A DNA stretch of 16,338 bases, from the NCBI GenBank assembly GCA_035361075.1, contig DAOSBX010000030.1:1-16338 (forward strand), in the 5' to 3' direction. The stretch is from Candidatus Hydrogenedens sp. (lineage in GTDB: Bacteria; Hydrogenedentota; Hydrogenedentia; Hydrogenedentales; Hydrogenedentaceae). Below the pieces are notes generated by a model. The model was not told the DNA's origin, made no database searches, and saw only the letters and a program-made list of their open reading frames with translations. How positions within the stretch are numbered: the stretch's first letter is position 1; every line of letters begins with the position of its first letter. The position numbers and the translations under genes were made by a program. Shown here in pieces: positions 6,773 through 14,132 of this stretch.

Positions 6773-8104
6773 ATGAAAATTGTTATTGCAGGTGCGGGTA
6801 GAGCAGGTTCGCTATTGGCGGAGATGCTTTACAAGGATAATGATGTTACCGTGATAGATTACGACAAATCAGTACTTGACGATTTAACAGGAAGGGTCGA
6901 CGTCGGCACACGGTTAGGTAATGCTCAAGACCCATCATTAATACAGGAGGTAATAAGTGGTGGATGTGACCTTTTCATTGCAACTTTGGGGGATGATAGG
7001 GCAAATATAATTGCAAGTAGTTGCGCAAAAAACTTAGGTGCGGTGAGTGTGTCTGCTTTGATTTCAGACATGGTCTATATTAATAATGCATTTTTATATG
7101 AGAGCATTCTGGGGATTGATTATTTCTTGTCGCCAGACCAATTGGCTGCAACGGATATTGCGAGTTTTACTGAATCGCCAGGGCTATTGGTTTCAGAAGA
7201 GTATGGAAATGACCGTATCCAATTTTATGAATTGAGGGTCTGGAACCAATTTAAGGAAAGTGGAAAGACTTTGAAGGAGGTAATGGATGTAATTAGAGAA
7301 AAGTTAGTTGTTGGGTATATAAAATCAGGGAAGCAGGTGGATGTGCCTACAGGAGAAACACAGATAAAGTGTGGAGATATTTTAGGAATTTTTGGGAAAC
7401 GTGATGGCATAGCACGTGCAGTAAAGGTATTTACAGGGGATTGGGATAAGAAGAAAAGAGTTATTATTTTAGGTGGAACACCTATAACTGTTCAGATTAT
7501 TAGAGCATTAAAAGATAAAGTTTCTGTGATTAAATTATTTGAGAAAGATAAACAACGGGCAGAGGAGTTGTCGCAGATACTTTCTAAATATAAAATGGAT
7601 ATTATAAATGATGACCCATTGAGCAATCGCTCTCAATTGATAGCGGTAAAGGATTTTGATGTATTCATTGCACCGACCCATGATGATGAACGGAATGTAG
7701 TGGCAGCATCTTTAGCGAAGGACATAGGTATCCCTTATGTGGTAAGTGTTATATATAATAAACAGTTTGGTGAATTAGTAGACCGTTTTGGAATTGATTA
7801 CTCGGTAATTCCATACTACAGTTTTGTTAATAAGGTATTGCGAATTGTATATCAAAATACGGTAAAACATTTATTGAATATACGGGGTATTGAAATTGCC
7901 GAATATGAGATTAAAAAATCCTTTAAGTTTCTTAATCGTGCTCTTAAAGATATTCGATTTGACATTGGTTGTGTGGTTGCAGGAATAATTCGTGAAGAAC
8001 AGCCAATAATTCCTACAGGAACCGATGTGATAAAGGAAGGTGATCGGGTAGTTATTGTAACAAAGGCTGAAAAATTTAATGACGTGAGTAAATTATTTAA
8101 ATGA
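6773..8104 (+). CDS. trkA: Potassium uptake regulatory protein, two RCK modules
   Basis: Cytoplasmic NAD(H)- or nucleotide-binding subunit that gates the TrkH channel. The protein is two RCK_N/RCK_C modules in tandem over 443 residues. The first starts with the Rossmann motif GAGRAG (7-12), acidic Asp29 at the end of the second strand, and an RCK_C ending in VPTGETQIKCGDILGIF (191-207). The second starts at about 228 with LGGTPIT in place of a clean GxGxxG and ends with PTGTDVIKEGDRVVIV (414-429). The degenerate second Rossmann loop suggests that half binds nucleotide differently or not at all. E. coli TrkA has the same two-module plan and similar length. The ribosome-binding site (GGAATAAAAGAT before the ATG) is weak. 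trkH follows after 54 bases. Confidence 0.95.
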   Translation: MKIVIAGAGRAGSLLAEMLYKDNDVTVIDYDKSVLDDLTGRVDVGTRLGNAQDPSLIQEVISGGCDLFIATLGDDRANIIASSCAKNLGAVSVSALISDMVYINNAFLYESILGIDYFLSPDQLAATDIASFTESPGLLVSEEYGNDRIQFYELRVWNQFKESGKTLKEVMDVIREKLVVGYIKSGKQVDVPTGETQIKCGDILGIFGKRDGIARAVKVFTGDWDKKKRVIILGGTPITVQIIRALKDKVSVIKLFEKDKQRAEELSQILSKYKMDIINDDPLSNRSQLIAVKDFDVFIAPTHDDERNVVAASLAKDIGIPYVVSVIYNKQFGELVDRFGIDYSVIPYYSFVNKVLRIVYQNTVKHLLNIRGIEIAEYEIKKSFKFLNRALKDIRFDIGCVVAGIIREEQPIIPTGTDVIKEGDRVVIVTKAEKFNDVSKLFK

Positions 8105-8158
8105 TAGATTTATATGGGACTTGAAGAACTAATTTTTATATAGAAAACGGTAATCAAA

Positions 8159-9652
8159 ATGAATTACTTTCAATTAATTAATTATTTAGGAAGACTTCTA
8201 ATCGGATATGCTTTTGTTTTTTCGTTATTATTAGTTCCCGCTATAGCCTATCATGAGACAGATATTATTCCTTATATTTTAGAGTCCTTTATGTATGTGT
8301 TTTTAATCGGAGTATTAGGTATTGTATCTACCTTCCGAAAAAGTAAGGCGGAGGAGGAGCGTTTTTTAATTAAGGAATCGTTAGCCTTAGTGGGGTTAGG
8401 ATGGATATTAATTACTATTTGCGGTTCTTTTCCATTTTACTTATCTGGCCATCTTTCACTAATGGATGCTATTTTTGAGTCCGTATCTGGGTTTACAACT
8501 ACAGGCTCTACAGTAGTGAAGGATATAGAGACTTTCCCGAAAACATTACTTTTTTGGCGAGCTTTTACTCATTTTTTAGGTGGAATGGGAATTGTGGTTA
8601 TGTTTATTGCAGTGCTCCCCTACTTAGGGGCAGGAGGTCGTCTGCTTCTCAAATCTGAATCTTTTGTACCCGATGTAAAATTCATTAGACCCAGAGTTAA
8701 AGAGACTTTGAAACAATTGTTGTTCGTTTATATCTCGCTGACAACTATTCAATGTATTCTTTTAATGTTATTTGGAATGAGTTTGTTTGATGCGGTATGT
8801 CATGCCTTTTCAACATTAGCCAGTGGGGGATTTTCGACGAGGCAGATGAGTATTGGGGCATATAATAGTCTGCCGATAGAAATAATTACTATTTTTTTTA
8901 TGCTTTGTGCAGGCACAAACTTTGGATTGTTCTTTCTTCTTTATCAGAGGAATATTCGGGCTTTCTTCCAAAATATAGAATGGCGGGCTTATATATCTAT
9001 CTGGTTTTTCTCTATTGTATTTTTAACTATTTGTGTAATGGGGTATCATGGGACTTTCTCTTTGGATAAAAGTGAATTTGTACAGTACTCTTTTGGGAAA
9101 GCCCTAAGGAGTGTGTCTTTTACAGTTACATCCTTAATGACGGATACAGGTTTTACAACAGAAGATTATGACTCATGGCCTTATTTTGCAAGATGGGCTC
9201 TTGTGATACTGATGATTATAGGTGGGTCAGCAGGTTCAACCTCAGGGGGATTGAAAATAATTCGTGTAGTTATCCTACTTAAATTCTTACTAAATAGGAT
9301 ACAAACCATTTTCCAACCCAGGGTAATAAAGGCAATCCATTTAGGAGAACAGGCAATTGACGATGATGTTCAGAAATCTGTTTTGAGTTATTTTGCTCTA
9401 TATGTATCCGTCTTTGTTATAGGTAGTCTTATTTTGTGTTGGATTGGGTTGCCAATTGTAACTTCTATATCATCAGTGGCTGCGTCGTTGAATGGCTGTG
9501 GTCCTGGATTAGAATATGTTGGAGGTGTTGAAGATTTTTCTTCGGTTCCTATTTTAGGTAAAGGGGTGTTATGTATGTTAATGTTGATGGGTCGGTTGGA
9601 GATATATGCAATATTGGTGTTATTTTTCCCTTCATTTTGGCGGGGTAAATAG
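8159..9652 (+). CDS. trkH: Trk potassium uptake channel subunit
   Basis: Integral membrane potassium transporter of the SKT superfamily; works with TrkA encoded just upstream. The 497 residues contain many hydrophobic helices arranged as four M1-P-M2 repeats. All four selectivity-filter loops are visible with their glycines: TTTGST (113-118), ASGGFST (221-227), TDTGFTT (328-334) and NGCGPGL (445-451). The third-repeat M2 segment GGSAGSTSGGLKIIR (355-369), which forms the gating loop in TrkH, and the C-terminal GRLEIYAILVLF (478-489) are typical. Its ribosome-binding site is poor, and the 54-bp spacing suggests cotranscription with trkA. No clear terminator follows; only a weak AT-rich inverted repeat spans the stop codon. 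Confidence 0.96.
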   Translation: MNYFQLINYLGRLLIGYAFVFSLLLVPAIAYHETDIIPYILESFMYVFLIGVLGIVSTFRKSKAEEERFLIKESLALVGLGWILITICGSFPFYLSGHLSLMDAIFESVSGFTTTGSTVVKDIETFPKTLLFWRAFTHFLGGMGIVVMFIAVLPYLGAGGRLLLKSESFVPDVKFIRPRVKETLKQLLFVYISLTTIQCILLMLFGMSLFDAVCHAFSTLASGGFSTRQMSIGAYNSLPIEIITIFFMLCAGTNFGLFFLLYQRNIRAFFQNIEWRAYISIWFFSIVFLTICVMGYHGTFSLDKSEFVQYSFGKALRSVSFTVTSLMTDTGFTTEDYDSWPYFARWALVILMIIGGSAGSTSGGLKIIRVVILLKFLLNRIQTIFQPRVIKAIHLGEQAIDDDVQKSVLSYFALYVSVFVIGSLILCWIGLPIVTSISSVAASLNGCGPGLEYVGGVEDFSSVPILGKGVLCMLMLMGRLEIYAILVLFFPSFWRGK

Positions 9653-9925
9653 TAGAATATAAACAATAATATTTAAATCTTACTATTCTTTACTTAACTT
9701 ATTCCAAATCTATTTCTAAATTTATAGCAAATCGATGGAAAGGTTTTCTGATTTATATGAGGCATATAATAAAAATACCAAAATTGTTATTAAGTGACAT
9801 TTTTTGTTATTTCTTTTCATGCGATATTTATTTACAAAATTAATAATAATTATATTTATTTTTTATCTTATTGATATTTAATAATTTAAAGATAGACTAT
9901 TTATATTTTTCCATTCCTTTATTTC

Positions 9926-9942
9926 TTGGCATAATAATTGTT
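9926..9942 (+). promoter_or_regulatory. Sigma54-like promoter of the pilin gene (overlapping sigma70 option)
   Basis: TTGGCAT, five bases, then TTGTT keeps the GG and TG dinucleotides 11 bases apart, as in the TGGCAC-N5-TTGC sigma54 consensus, with a C-to-T change at the -12 element. Major pilin genes in several bacteria are transcribed by sigma54 with PilR, which supports this reading. The same DNA also allows a sigma70 promoter: TTGGCA (9926-9931), 18 bases, TATAAC (9950-9955). Either start would lie just upstream of the hairpin at 9971-9997. Confidence 0.5.
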
Positions 9943-9970
9943 ATATAATTATAACTACAATTTAATAATT

Positions 9971-9997
9971 TGCCTTGGTAACCCGGGTATCAAGGTA
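9971..9997 (+). promoter_or_regulatory. Leader hairpin of the pilin mRNA
   Basis: TGCCTTGGTA (9971-9980) pairs with TATCAAGGTA (9988-9997) in a 10-bp stem including two G-U pairs, with a 7-base loop ACCCGGG. It falls at or very near the predicted 5' end of the transcript and about 45 bases before the ATG. No T-tract follows, so it is not a terminator; a role in mRNA stability or regulation is likely. Confidence 0.6.
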
Positions 9998-10042
9998 AGA
10001 AAAGTTTAACAAAAAATTAAACCCAAATTAAGGAGAAGTATT

Positions 10043-10489
10043 ATGAAAAACAAAGGTTTCACACTCATTGAATTGATGATTGTGGTAGCAATCATCGCTA
10101 TTATTGCAGCAATTGCGATTCCCAATCTGCTTCGTTCCAGATTGCAGTCCAATGAATCTGCTGCAATCAGCAACTTAAAAGCCATTGTTGGTGCTGAAGT
10201 TGCCTATAACTCTGCAAATGGTTCTTATACAGGTGATTTTGCAGACTTAACAGGCGCAGACCCTCCATTCTTAGCAGGAAACTGGGGTGGTGAGAATAAT
10301 ATTAAGCAAGGTTATACATTTACTCTGGGTTCTACGGGATCAAATAACTTTACCTGCAATGCAGACCCGGCTGACCCTGGTGAAAGCGGTATTCGTTATT
10401 TCTACACAGATGCCAGTGGTGTAATCCGCTTCAAAACAGGTGGACAAGCTGGCGCTGGTGACCCGCCCATCGGAGAACAACAACAATAA
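10043..10489 (+). CDS. pilA: Type IV major pilin-like protein
   Basis: Structural subunit of a type IV pilus or pseudopilus. The 5-residue leader MKNKG is followed by the classic prepilin site: cleavage after Gly5, Phe6 becoming residue +1 and Glu10 at +5, then the hydrophobic assembly helix (about 6-29). The C-terminal globular domain contains a single cysteine (Cys105), so no intramolecular disulphide is possible, and the protein ends in a glycine/proline-rich stretch with QQQ. The 148-residue length is normal. The start is supported by AAGGAG seven bases upstream. The next gene downstream is a diverged paralogue. No assembly ATPase or prepilin peptidase gene is in the window, so the subunit must use machinery encoded elsewhere. 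It could also be a type II secretion pseudopilin, but the sequence is closer to pilins. Confidence 0.9.
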   Translation: MKNKGFTLIELMIVVAIIAIIAAIAIPNLLRSRLQSNESAAISNLKAIVGAEVAYNSANGSYTGDFADLTGADPPFLAGNWGGENNIKQGYTFTLGSTGSNNFTCNADPADPGESGIRYFYTDASGVIRFKTGGQAGAGDPPIGEQQQ

Positions 10490-10505
10490 TTGTAGTTTAG
10501 CCATT

Positions 10506-10525
10506 AACCCGCTAATCAGTGGGTT
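10506..10525 (+). terminator. Stem-loop after the first pilin gene
   Basis: AACCCGCT (10506-10513) and AGTGGGTT (10518-10525) form an 8-bp stem with a 4-base loop, 17 bases after the pilin stop. The downstream sequence is G/T-mixed rather than a T-tract, so it may protect the mRNA 3' end rather than terminate transcription. Confidence 0.5.
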
Positions 10526-10539
10526 GTGTTGGTGCTGAG

Positions 10540-10573
10540 GTATGATGGCGGAACCCGGTGACCGCCATCATAC
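10540..10573 (+). terminator. Perfect 12-bp stem-loop between the two pilin genes
   Basis: GTATGATGGCGG (10540-10551) and CCGCCATCATAC (10562-10573) are perfect inverted repeats with a 10-base loop (AACCCGGTGA). It is the strongest hairpin in the window. No T-tract follows (TGTAATAAATAGG), so it probably acts as an RNA-processing or stability element separating the expression levels of the two pilins, or as a weak terminator. Confidence 0.65.
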
Positions 10574-10609
10574 TGTAATAAATAGGCAAACAAATGATAG
10601 GGACAAAAA

Positions 10610-11089
10610 ATGTGTGTGGTATGTAAAAAGAAGAGAATCGTTGTTGGATTTACCTTAATTGAAATTAGTATTGTCGTTTTAATTATCTCTGTGCTTGCAG
10701 CAATAACCATCCCCGCATTAATCCGTTCACGAATCCATGCCAACGAAGCATCAACTATTTGGAATTTAAGGGCAATTTCGACAGCTCAAGTATCATTTTA
10801 TTCATCTCATAATACTTATGGTAGTTTTGATAGTCTTGTTAATGGGATGCCAACGACACCAATAACAAGGTATTTAGATGAGTCATGGAGTGAAGGTTGT
10901 ATTCGACAGGGTTATGTTTATTCGATGCCCGAAGCCACGAATGTTCGTTTTGTTTGTTACGCTTCCCCTGAAACGTTTGGTTATTCTGGAAATCGATATT
11001 TTAGGGTAGACCACACGGGCATTATAAGATATAATGAGGCTCAATTGCCTTTGGATAGTGACCCTGTTATTGGAGACCCACCCAACTAA
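10610..11089 (+). CDS. Second type IV pilin-like protein, paralogue of the first
   Basis: A prepilin with a longer leader of 13 residues: cleavage after Gly13, Phe14 at +1 and Glu18 at +5, then a hydrophobic helix (14-36). The body aligns by eye with the upstream pilin through IRQGY/IKQGY, the GxRYF-x-G-IR segment and a DPxIG near the end, so the two arose by duplication. It differs in having two cysteines in the mature domain (Cys97 and Cys116), able to form a disulphide, and a Cys-x-x-Cys in the leader. At 159 residues it may be a minor pilin or an alternative major subunit. The ATG has AGGGA nearby; an in-frame GTG two codons later is a possible alternative. It ends convergently with hisS, 57 bases away. 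Confidence 0.87.
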   Translation: MCVVCKKKRIVVGFTLIEISIVVLIISVLAAITIPALIRSRIHANEASTIWNLRAISTAQVSFYSSHNTYGSFDSLVNGMPTTPITRYLDESWSEGCIRQGYVYSMPEATNVRFVCYASPETFGYSGNRYFRVDHTGIIRYNEAQLPLDSDPVIGDPPN

Positions 11090-11146
11090 TAAAGTACCTT
11101 TTGAACAAGAGAGCGTGACTAAATTTGTTGAGAGTAATGAGTGTTT

Positions 11147-12589
11147 TTATTTATTTCGTAATAAAAAAGAATGGAGTGTATCTATCATTTTCTCACGGGG
11201 AATCGTCACCTGACTTATAGTTCCTGCTTCTCTGTATTGCTCTCTATCTTTAATATTTTCACGGGCTTTTTCGCCATAGTACAAATCTTTGATACAAACT
11301 TCTCCGCGTTTAAGTTCATCTTCACCTAAAATAATCGCTGTGGGAATATTATAGTGGTTGGCATGAGATAATTGTTCACCTAAGGTTTCTTTCGTTTTTT
11401 TACCGAGATATACGGATACTCTGAATCCTGCATTTCGTAGTTCTTTTGCGATTGCTAATGCTTCACGAATAGGAACTTTCCCAACGCGAGTAATGATTAC
11501 ATCATACGGAGTTAGATTCCTTTCAAAAAGATTTAGTTCCTCCATTGCACTAATTAATCTATCCAGCCCGATTGACATACCTGTACATGGGATAAGTTTA
11601 TCTGTAAAACGTGAAACCAAGGTATCATACCTACCACCACCCATAACAGAACCTATGTGGGGAGCATCTGTGAGAATCATTTCGAACACGGGTCCAGAAT
11701 AGTAATCCAAACCACGAGTTAGAGATGGAGAAAATATGGCTTCCCTGTCAGAGATATCCAGTGCTGTTAGGTATTCATCTAATTCTTCCATGGTTTCTAT
11801 GGCATGCTGGGCTTCAGAACTTTCAGGCAATTGTTGTTTTAATTGGACAAGGATTTCTTTTCGTGTTTCAGCTTTGATATTTATGAAATTAAGTATCTTG
11901 TTAATTACAGGTTCAGATAATCCTACACCTTTTATAGGGTCACCGGACTCGTCAATTCTCCCCTGCCCTAATTCTTTGCGGACATTATCTATACCTACCT
12001 TTTGAAGTTTATCGATAACTCGTAGAACATGTTTTTGTGTCTCTTCGTTTATTATGTTGTTGAAAATAAGGAGGGCATCAATAAGTTTTCTATTATTGAT
12101 GTGAACACGAAAATTTTTAAATCCCAGGGTTTTCATAATTTCAACCATGACAGCCACAATTTCTGCATCGGCAGATATGTTTGGGGTGCCTGCGATGTCT
12201 ACATCCATTTGAACAAACTCTCGATACCTGCCTATCCCTGGTTTATCAGCACGCCAGACAGAACCGATAGTATATCTTCGGAATGGGAGCTTGATAATGT
12301 CAGGGTATTGGGCTATTATTCTTGCAAATGGGACTGTATGATCAAAACGAAGGGCTGACTTTTCACCCTCGGGGGTTTCTAAAAAAAATATTTCTTTATT
12401 GATATTTTCACCGCCAGGACCGAGTAGAATTTCTTTCAGTTCAATTGCAGGTGTTTCAATGAATGAAAAACCATATTTTTCATAGACATTACTTATTACT
12501 TGTTTGACTTTATTTCGGATAAAACTTTTGGGAGGAAGGTGGTCTTGAAAACCTTTTAACAATCTTGGTTCTATAAACTTTTTCTGCAT
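11147..12589 (-). CDS. hisS: Histidine-tRNA ligase
   Basis: Charges tRNA-His in the cytoplasm. It is a class II synthetase core with a C-terminal anticodon-binding domain over 480 residues. Motif 2 lies at 105-132 (RYTIGSVWRADKPG onwards), the histidine-binding loop TRGLDYYSGPVFE at 291-303 and motif 3 GMSIGLDRL at 337-345; the anticodon domain starts near 360. The substrate loop reads ALRFDHTVPFAR (79-90), the RFD/RYD-T-VPFAR form, rather than the RPEGT of E. coli HisRS; the protein is also longer than the roughly 420 residues of E. coli. The start ATG has CAGGAG six bases upstream. It lies 178 bases after ftsA on the same strand, so it may have its own promoter in that gap. Confidence 0.96.
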   Translation of the reverse strand: MQKKFIEPRLLKGFQDHLPPKSFIRNKVKQVISNVYEKYGFSFIETPAIELKEILLGPGGENINKEIFFLETPEGEKSALRFDHTVPFARIIAQYPDIIKLPFRRYTIGSVWRADKPGIGRYREFVQMDVDIAGTPNISADAEIVAVMVEIMKTLGFKNFRVHINNRKLIDALLIFNNIINEETQKHVLRVIDKLQKVGIDNVRKELGQGRIDESGDPIKGVGLSEPVINKILNFINIKAETRKEILVQLKQQLPESSEAQHAIETMEELDEYLTALDISDREAIFSPSLTRGLDYYSGPVFEMILTDAPHIGSVMGGGRYDTLVSRFTDKLIPCTGMSIGLDRLISAMEELNLFERNLTPYDVIITRVGKVPIREALAIAKELRNAGFRVSVYLGKKTKETLGEQLSHANHYNIPTAIILGEDELKRGEVCIKDLYYGEKARENIKDREQYREAGTISQVTIPREKMIDTLHSFLLRNK

Positions 12590-12749
12590 TATGAACTCCT
12601 GATTTTAAGAATCTGTTTTATTATGAGCTGAAATATTTCATTTCAAATATTCTTTATTGTAATAGTTTATCTGGTTTTTAATCCAATAGTGAAACATTTA
12701 AACGGATTATTGGGTCTTTATTATAAATTCCTTTTTCTTCTGTTACTTT

Positions 12750-12784
12750 GGACTAATGCGGTTACAATTACGAAGCATTAGTCC
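12750..12784 (+). terminator. Terminator-like hairpin over the ftsA stop codon, read on the plus strand
   Basis: GGACTAATGC (12750-12759) and GCATTAGTCC (12775-12784) are perfect 10-bp inverted repeats with a 15-base loop that contains the ftsA stop codon. A T-tract (TTTTCTTTTTT) follows on the plus strand only, so as an intrinsic terminator it would stop transcripts running antisense to ftsA. In the minus-strand ftsA mRNA it is a hairpin without a U-tract. Confidence 0.5.
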
Positions 12785-14132
12785 TTTTCTTTTTTGAGGT
12801 AAATAATTTTTTTGGGGAGGTAAGAAAATGGAAAAATTGATTAGCAATTCTTTTATGTTGGAAGACTGTCCCCTTCTGGATGGCGTTATATTGAGTAAAT
12901 CCATGCTTTAGGATACCAACAACAGTTGCAAACTCAGAATTATTGATAGATTGTGGAATATTTTGTATTCCTAATGGACGTGCAATACGCACAGGTGTAT
13001 TAAAACATTTTTTTACAAGGATATCAAAGTTTTTTAATTGGGCTCCACCACCTGCTAAGACGACACCTCCAATAAATGTATTTTCCAGTTTTTTAATATC
13101 TATTTCTTGTTTTAAGGTATGAACCATTTCTTGTGCACGTGCAAATATGACACCTTCTAATTCCATTTTGGGGATATTCCGACTGAAACCATCCAAGGCA
13201 CTTTGTAAGTGAACGGGATTGTTTTTTCTTTCACTGGATAAGGATAAAGTTGAGCCTGAGATATTTTTTAATTCAGAAACAGCAGGTGATGCGATGTTTG
13301 GGTTGTTTATCAATTCACTTGAGATGCCGTAATCATATATCAATTTGTTTGCTTCATCAAAAGTCACCTTTAATAAGGCGGTAACATCGCGAGTTAAGAA
13401 AATAGTTCCGAAGTCGAAGGTAGATGCATACAATAGTTTATGTTCTGAAAAAACAGCCATGTTTGTCGTCGTTTTTCCGAGGTCAATTATTAATGCGCCG
13501 AGTTCAAATTCTTCGGGGGTTAAAGAACCTAACGCTGTTGCAATAGGACTATAGATGAAGTGGTCAATTACGGAGTGGGTCGGGGTTAATACACTCTCTA
13601 TACAATTTCGAATGTTTTCAATAATAACTTTTGGAATCAGCGTAGCATGTAATCGAATTTTTAATTGATTCGCTTTCATTCCAAGTGGTTGAGAAACACC
13701 AATATTATCGATATACCACTCGTATGAAGTAACAGAGGTAATCAGTTCCTTTTCGTGCTTGTTCAGTTCTCGCTGAGCCATATCAAATGCTTGATACATG
13801 TGCTCTTCGGTTATTTCCTCATTTTTTAACCGAACCACTCCTTCCTTGGTTTGTGTTTCAGCACGTGGTGTATTAATTCCTATAGAAATAAGTTTTGGAG
13901 GAACTTTATTATTTTTTTGATAAGCCATACTGATGGCATGATGTAATGCCTGACGTGTTGCATCTATATCTTGAATAATTCCTTTGGATATAGCACTTTC
14001 TGTTGGGCTGGTGCCATAACCAAGTATTGCAATACTACCTTCTTTGTTTTGTTCACCTATAAGCACACGGATAGCATTAGAACCGAAATCAATAGCAATA
14101 ACACGTATGGGTTTCTGAAACAGTTTTAACAT
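12768..14132 (-). CDS. ftsA: FtsA-like cell division actin homologue
   Basis: Actin-fold ATPase that normally tethers FtsZ to the membrane and recruits the divisome. The 454 residues show the FtsA plan: phosphate-1 IDFGSNAIRV (14-23), the 1C (SHS2) domain at about 85-165, phosphate-2 IDLGKTTTN (216-224), adenosine motif VLAGGGAQL (358-366) followed by PVRIARPLGI, and a basic C-terminal tail (about 427-450) with an amphipathic stretch suitable for membrane binding. Phosphate-2 is unusual: GKTTTN replaces the common GGGTTD. PilM is related but shorter, which is why FtsA is preferred. The start ATG directly follows the stop codon of the coiled-coil gene (TAAATG), with GAGG inside the upstream gene, so translation is coupled. 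ftsZ, ftsQ and other dcw genes are absent nearby. Confidence 0.82.
   Translation of the reverse strand: MLKLFQKPIRVIAIDFGSNAIRVLIGEQNKEGSIAILGYGTSPTESAISKGIIQDIDATRQALHHAISMAYQKNNKVPPKLISIGINTPRAETQTKEGVVRLKNEEITEEHMYQAFDMAQRELNKHEKELITSVTSYEWYIDNIGVSQPLGMKANQLKIRLHATLIPKVIIENIRNCIESVLTPTHSVIDHFIYSPIATALGSLTPEEFELGALIIDLGKTTTNMAVFSEHKLLYASTFDFGTIFLTRDVTALLKVTFDEANKLIYDYGISSELINNPNIASPAVSELKNISGSTLSLSSERKNNPVHLQSALDGFSRNIPKMELEGVIFARAQEMVHTLKQEIDIKKLENTFIGGVVLAGGGAQLKNFDILVKKCFNTPVRIARPLGIQNIPQSINNSEFATVVGILKHGFTQYNAIQKGTVFQHKRIANQFFHFLTSPKKLFTSKKKRTNAS

Larger units (their letters stand above)
9653..10042. other. 390-bp AT-rich region upstream of the pilin genes
   Basis: No gene is visible. 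The stretch holds a short dyad at 9753-9769 (TTATATG-AGG-CATATAA), a sigma54-like promoter, an overlapping sigma70-like alternative, and a leader hairpin just before the pilin start. The dyad lies about 170 bp upstream of the promoter, the distance at which sigma54 activators usually bind. Confidence 0.5.

Noticed and set aside
9648..9687. Terminator for trkH (AATAGTA / TACTATT)
   Set aside because: The stem is only 7 AT-rich pairs with a 26-base loop and overlaps the stop codon; too weak to call.
9971..9997. Cyclic-di-GMP (GEMM) riboswitch before the pilin gene, suggested by GGTAACCCGGG
   Set aside because: The rest of the GEMM core (the GCAAAGCC-type segment and second stem) is missing; upstream sequence is plain AT-rich DNA. 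Only a simple hairpin is supported.
12768..14132. PilM instead of FtsA, given nearby pilin genes
   Set aside because: The protein is longer than PilM, has the FtsA-style LAGGGAQL...PVRIARPLGI segment and a basic C-terminal tail, and no pilN/pilO/pilQ follow it.
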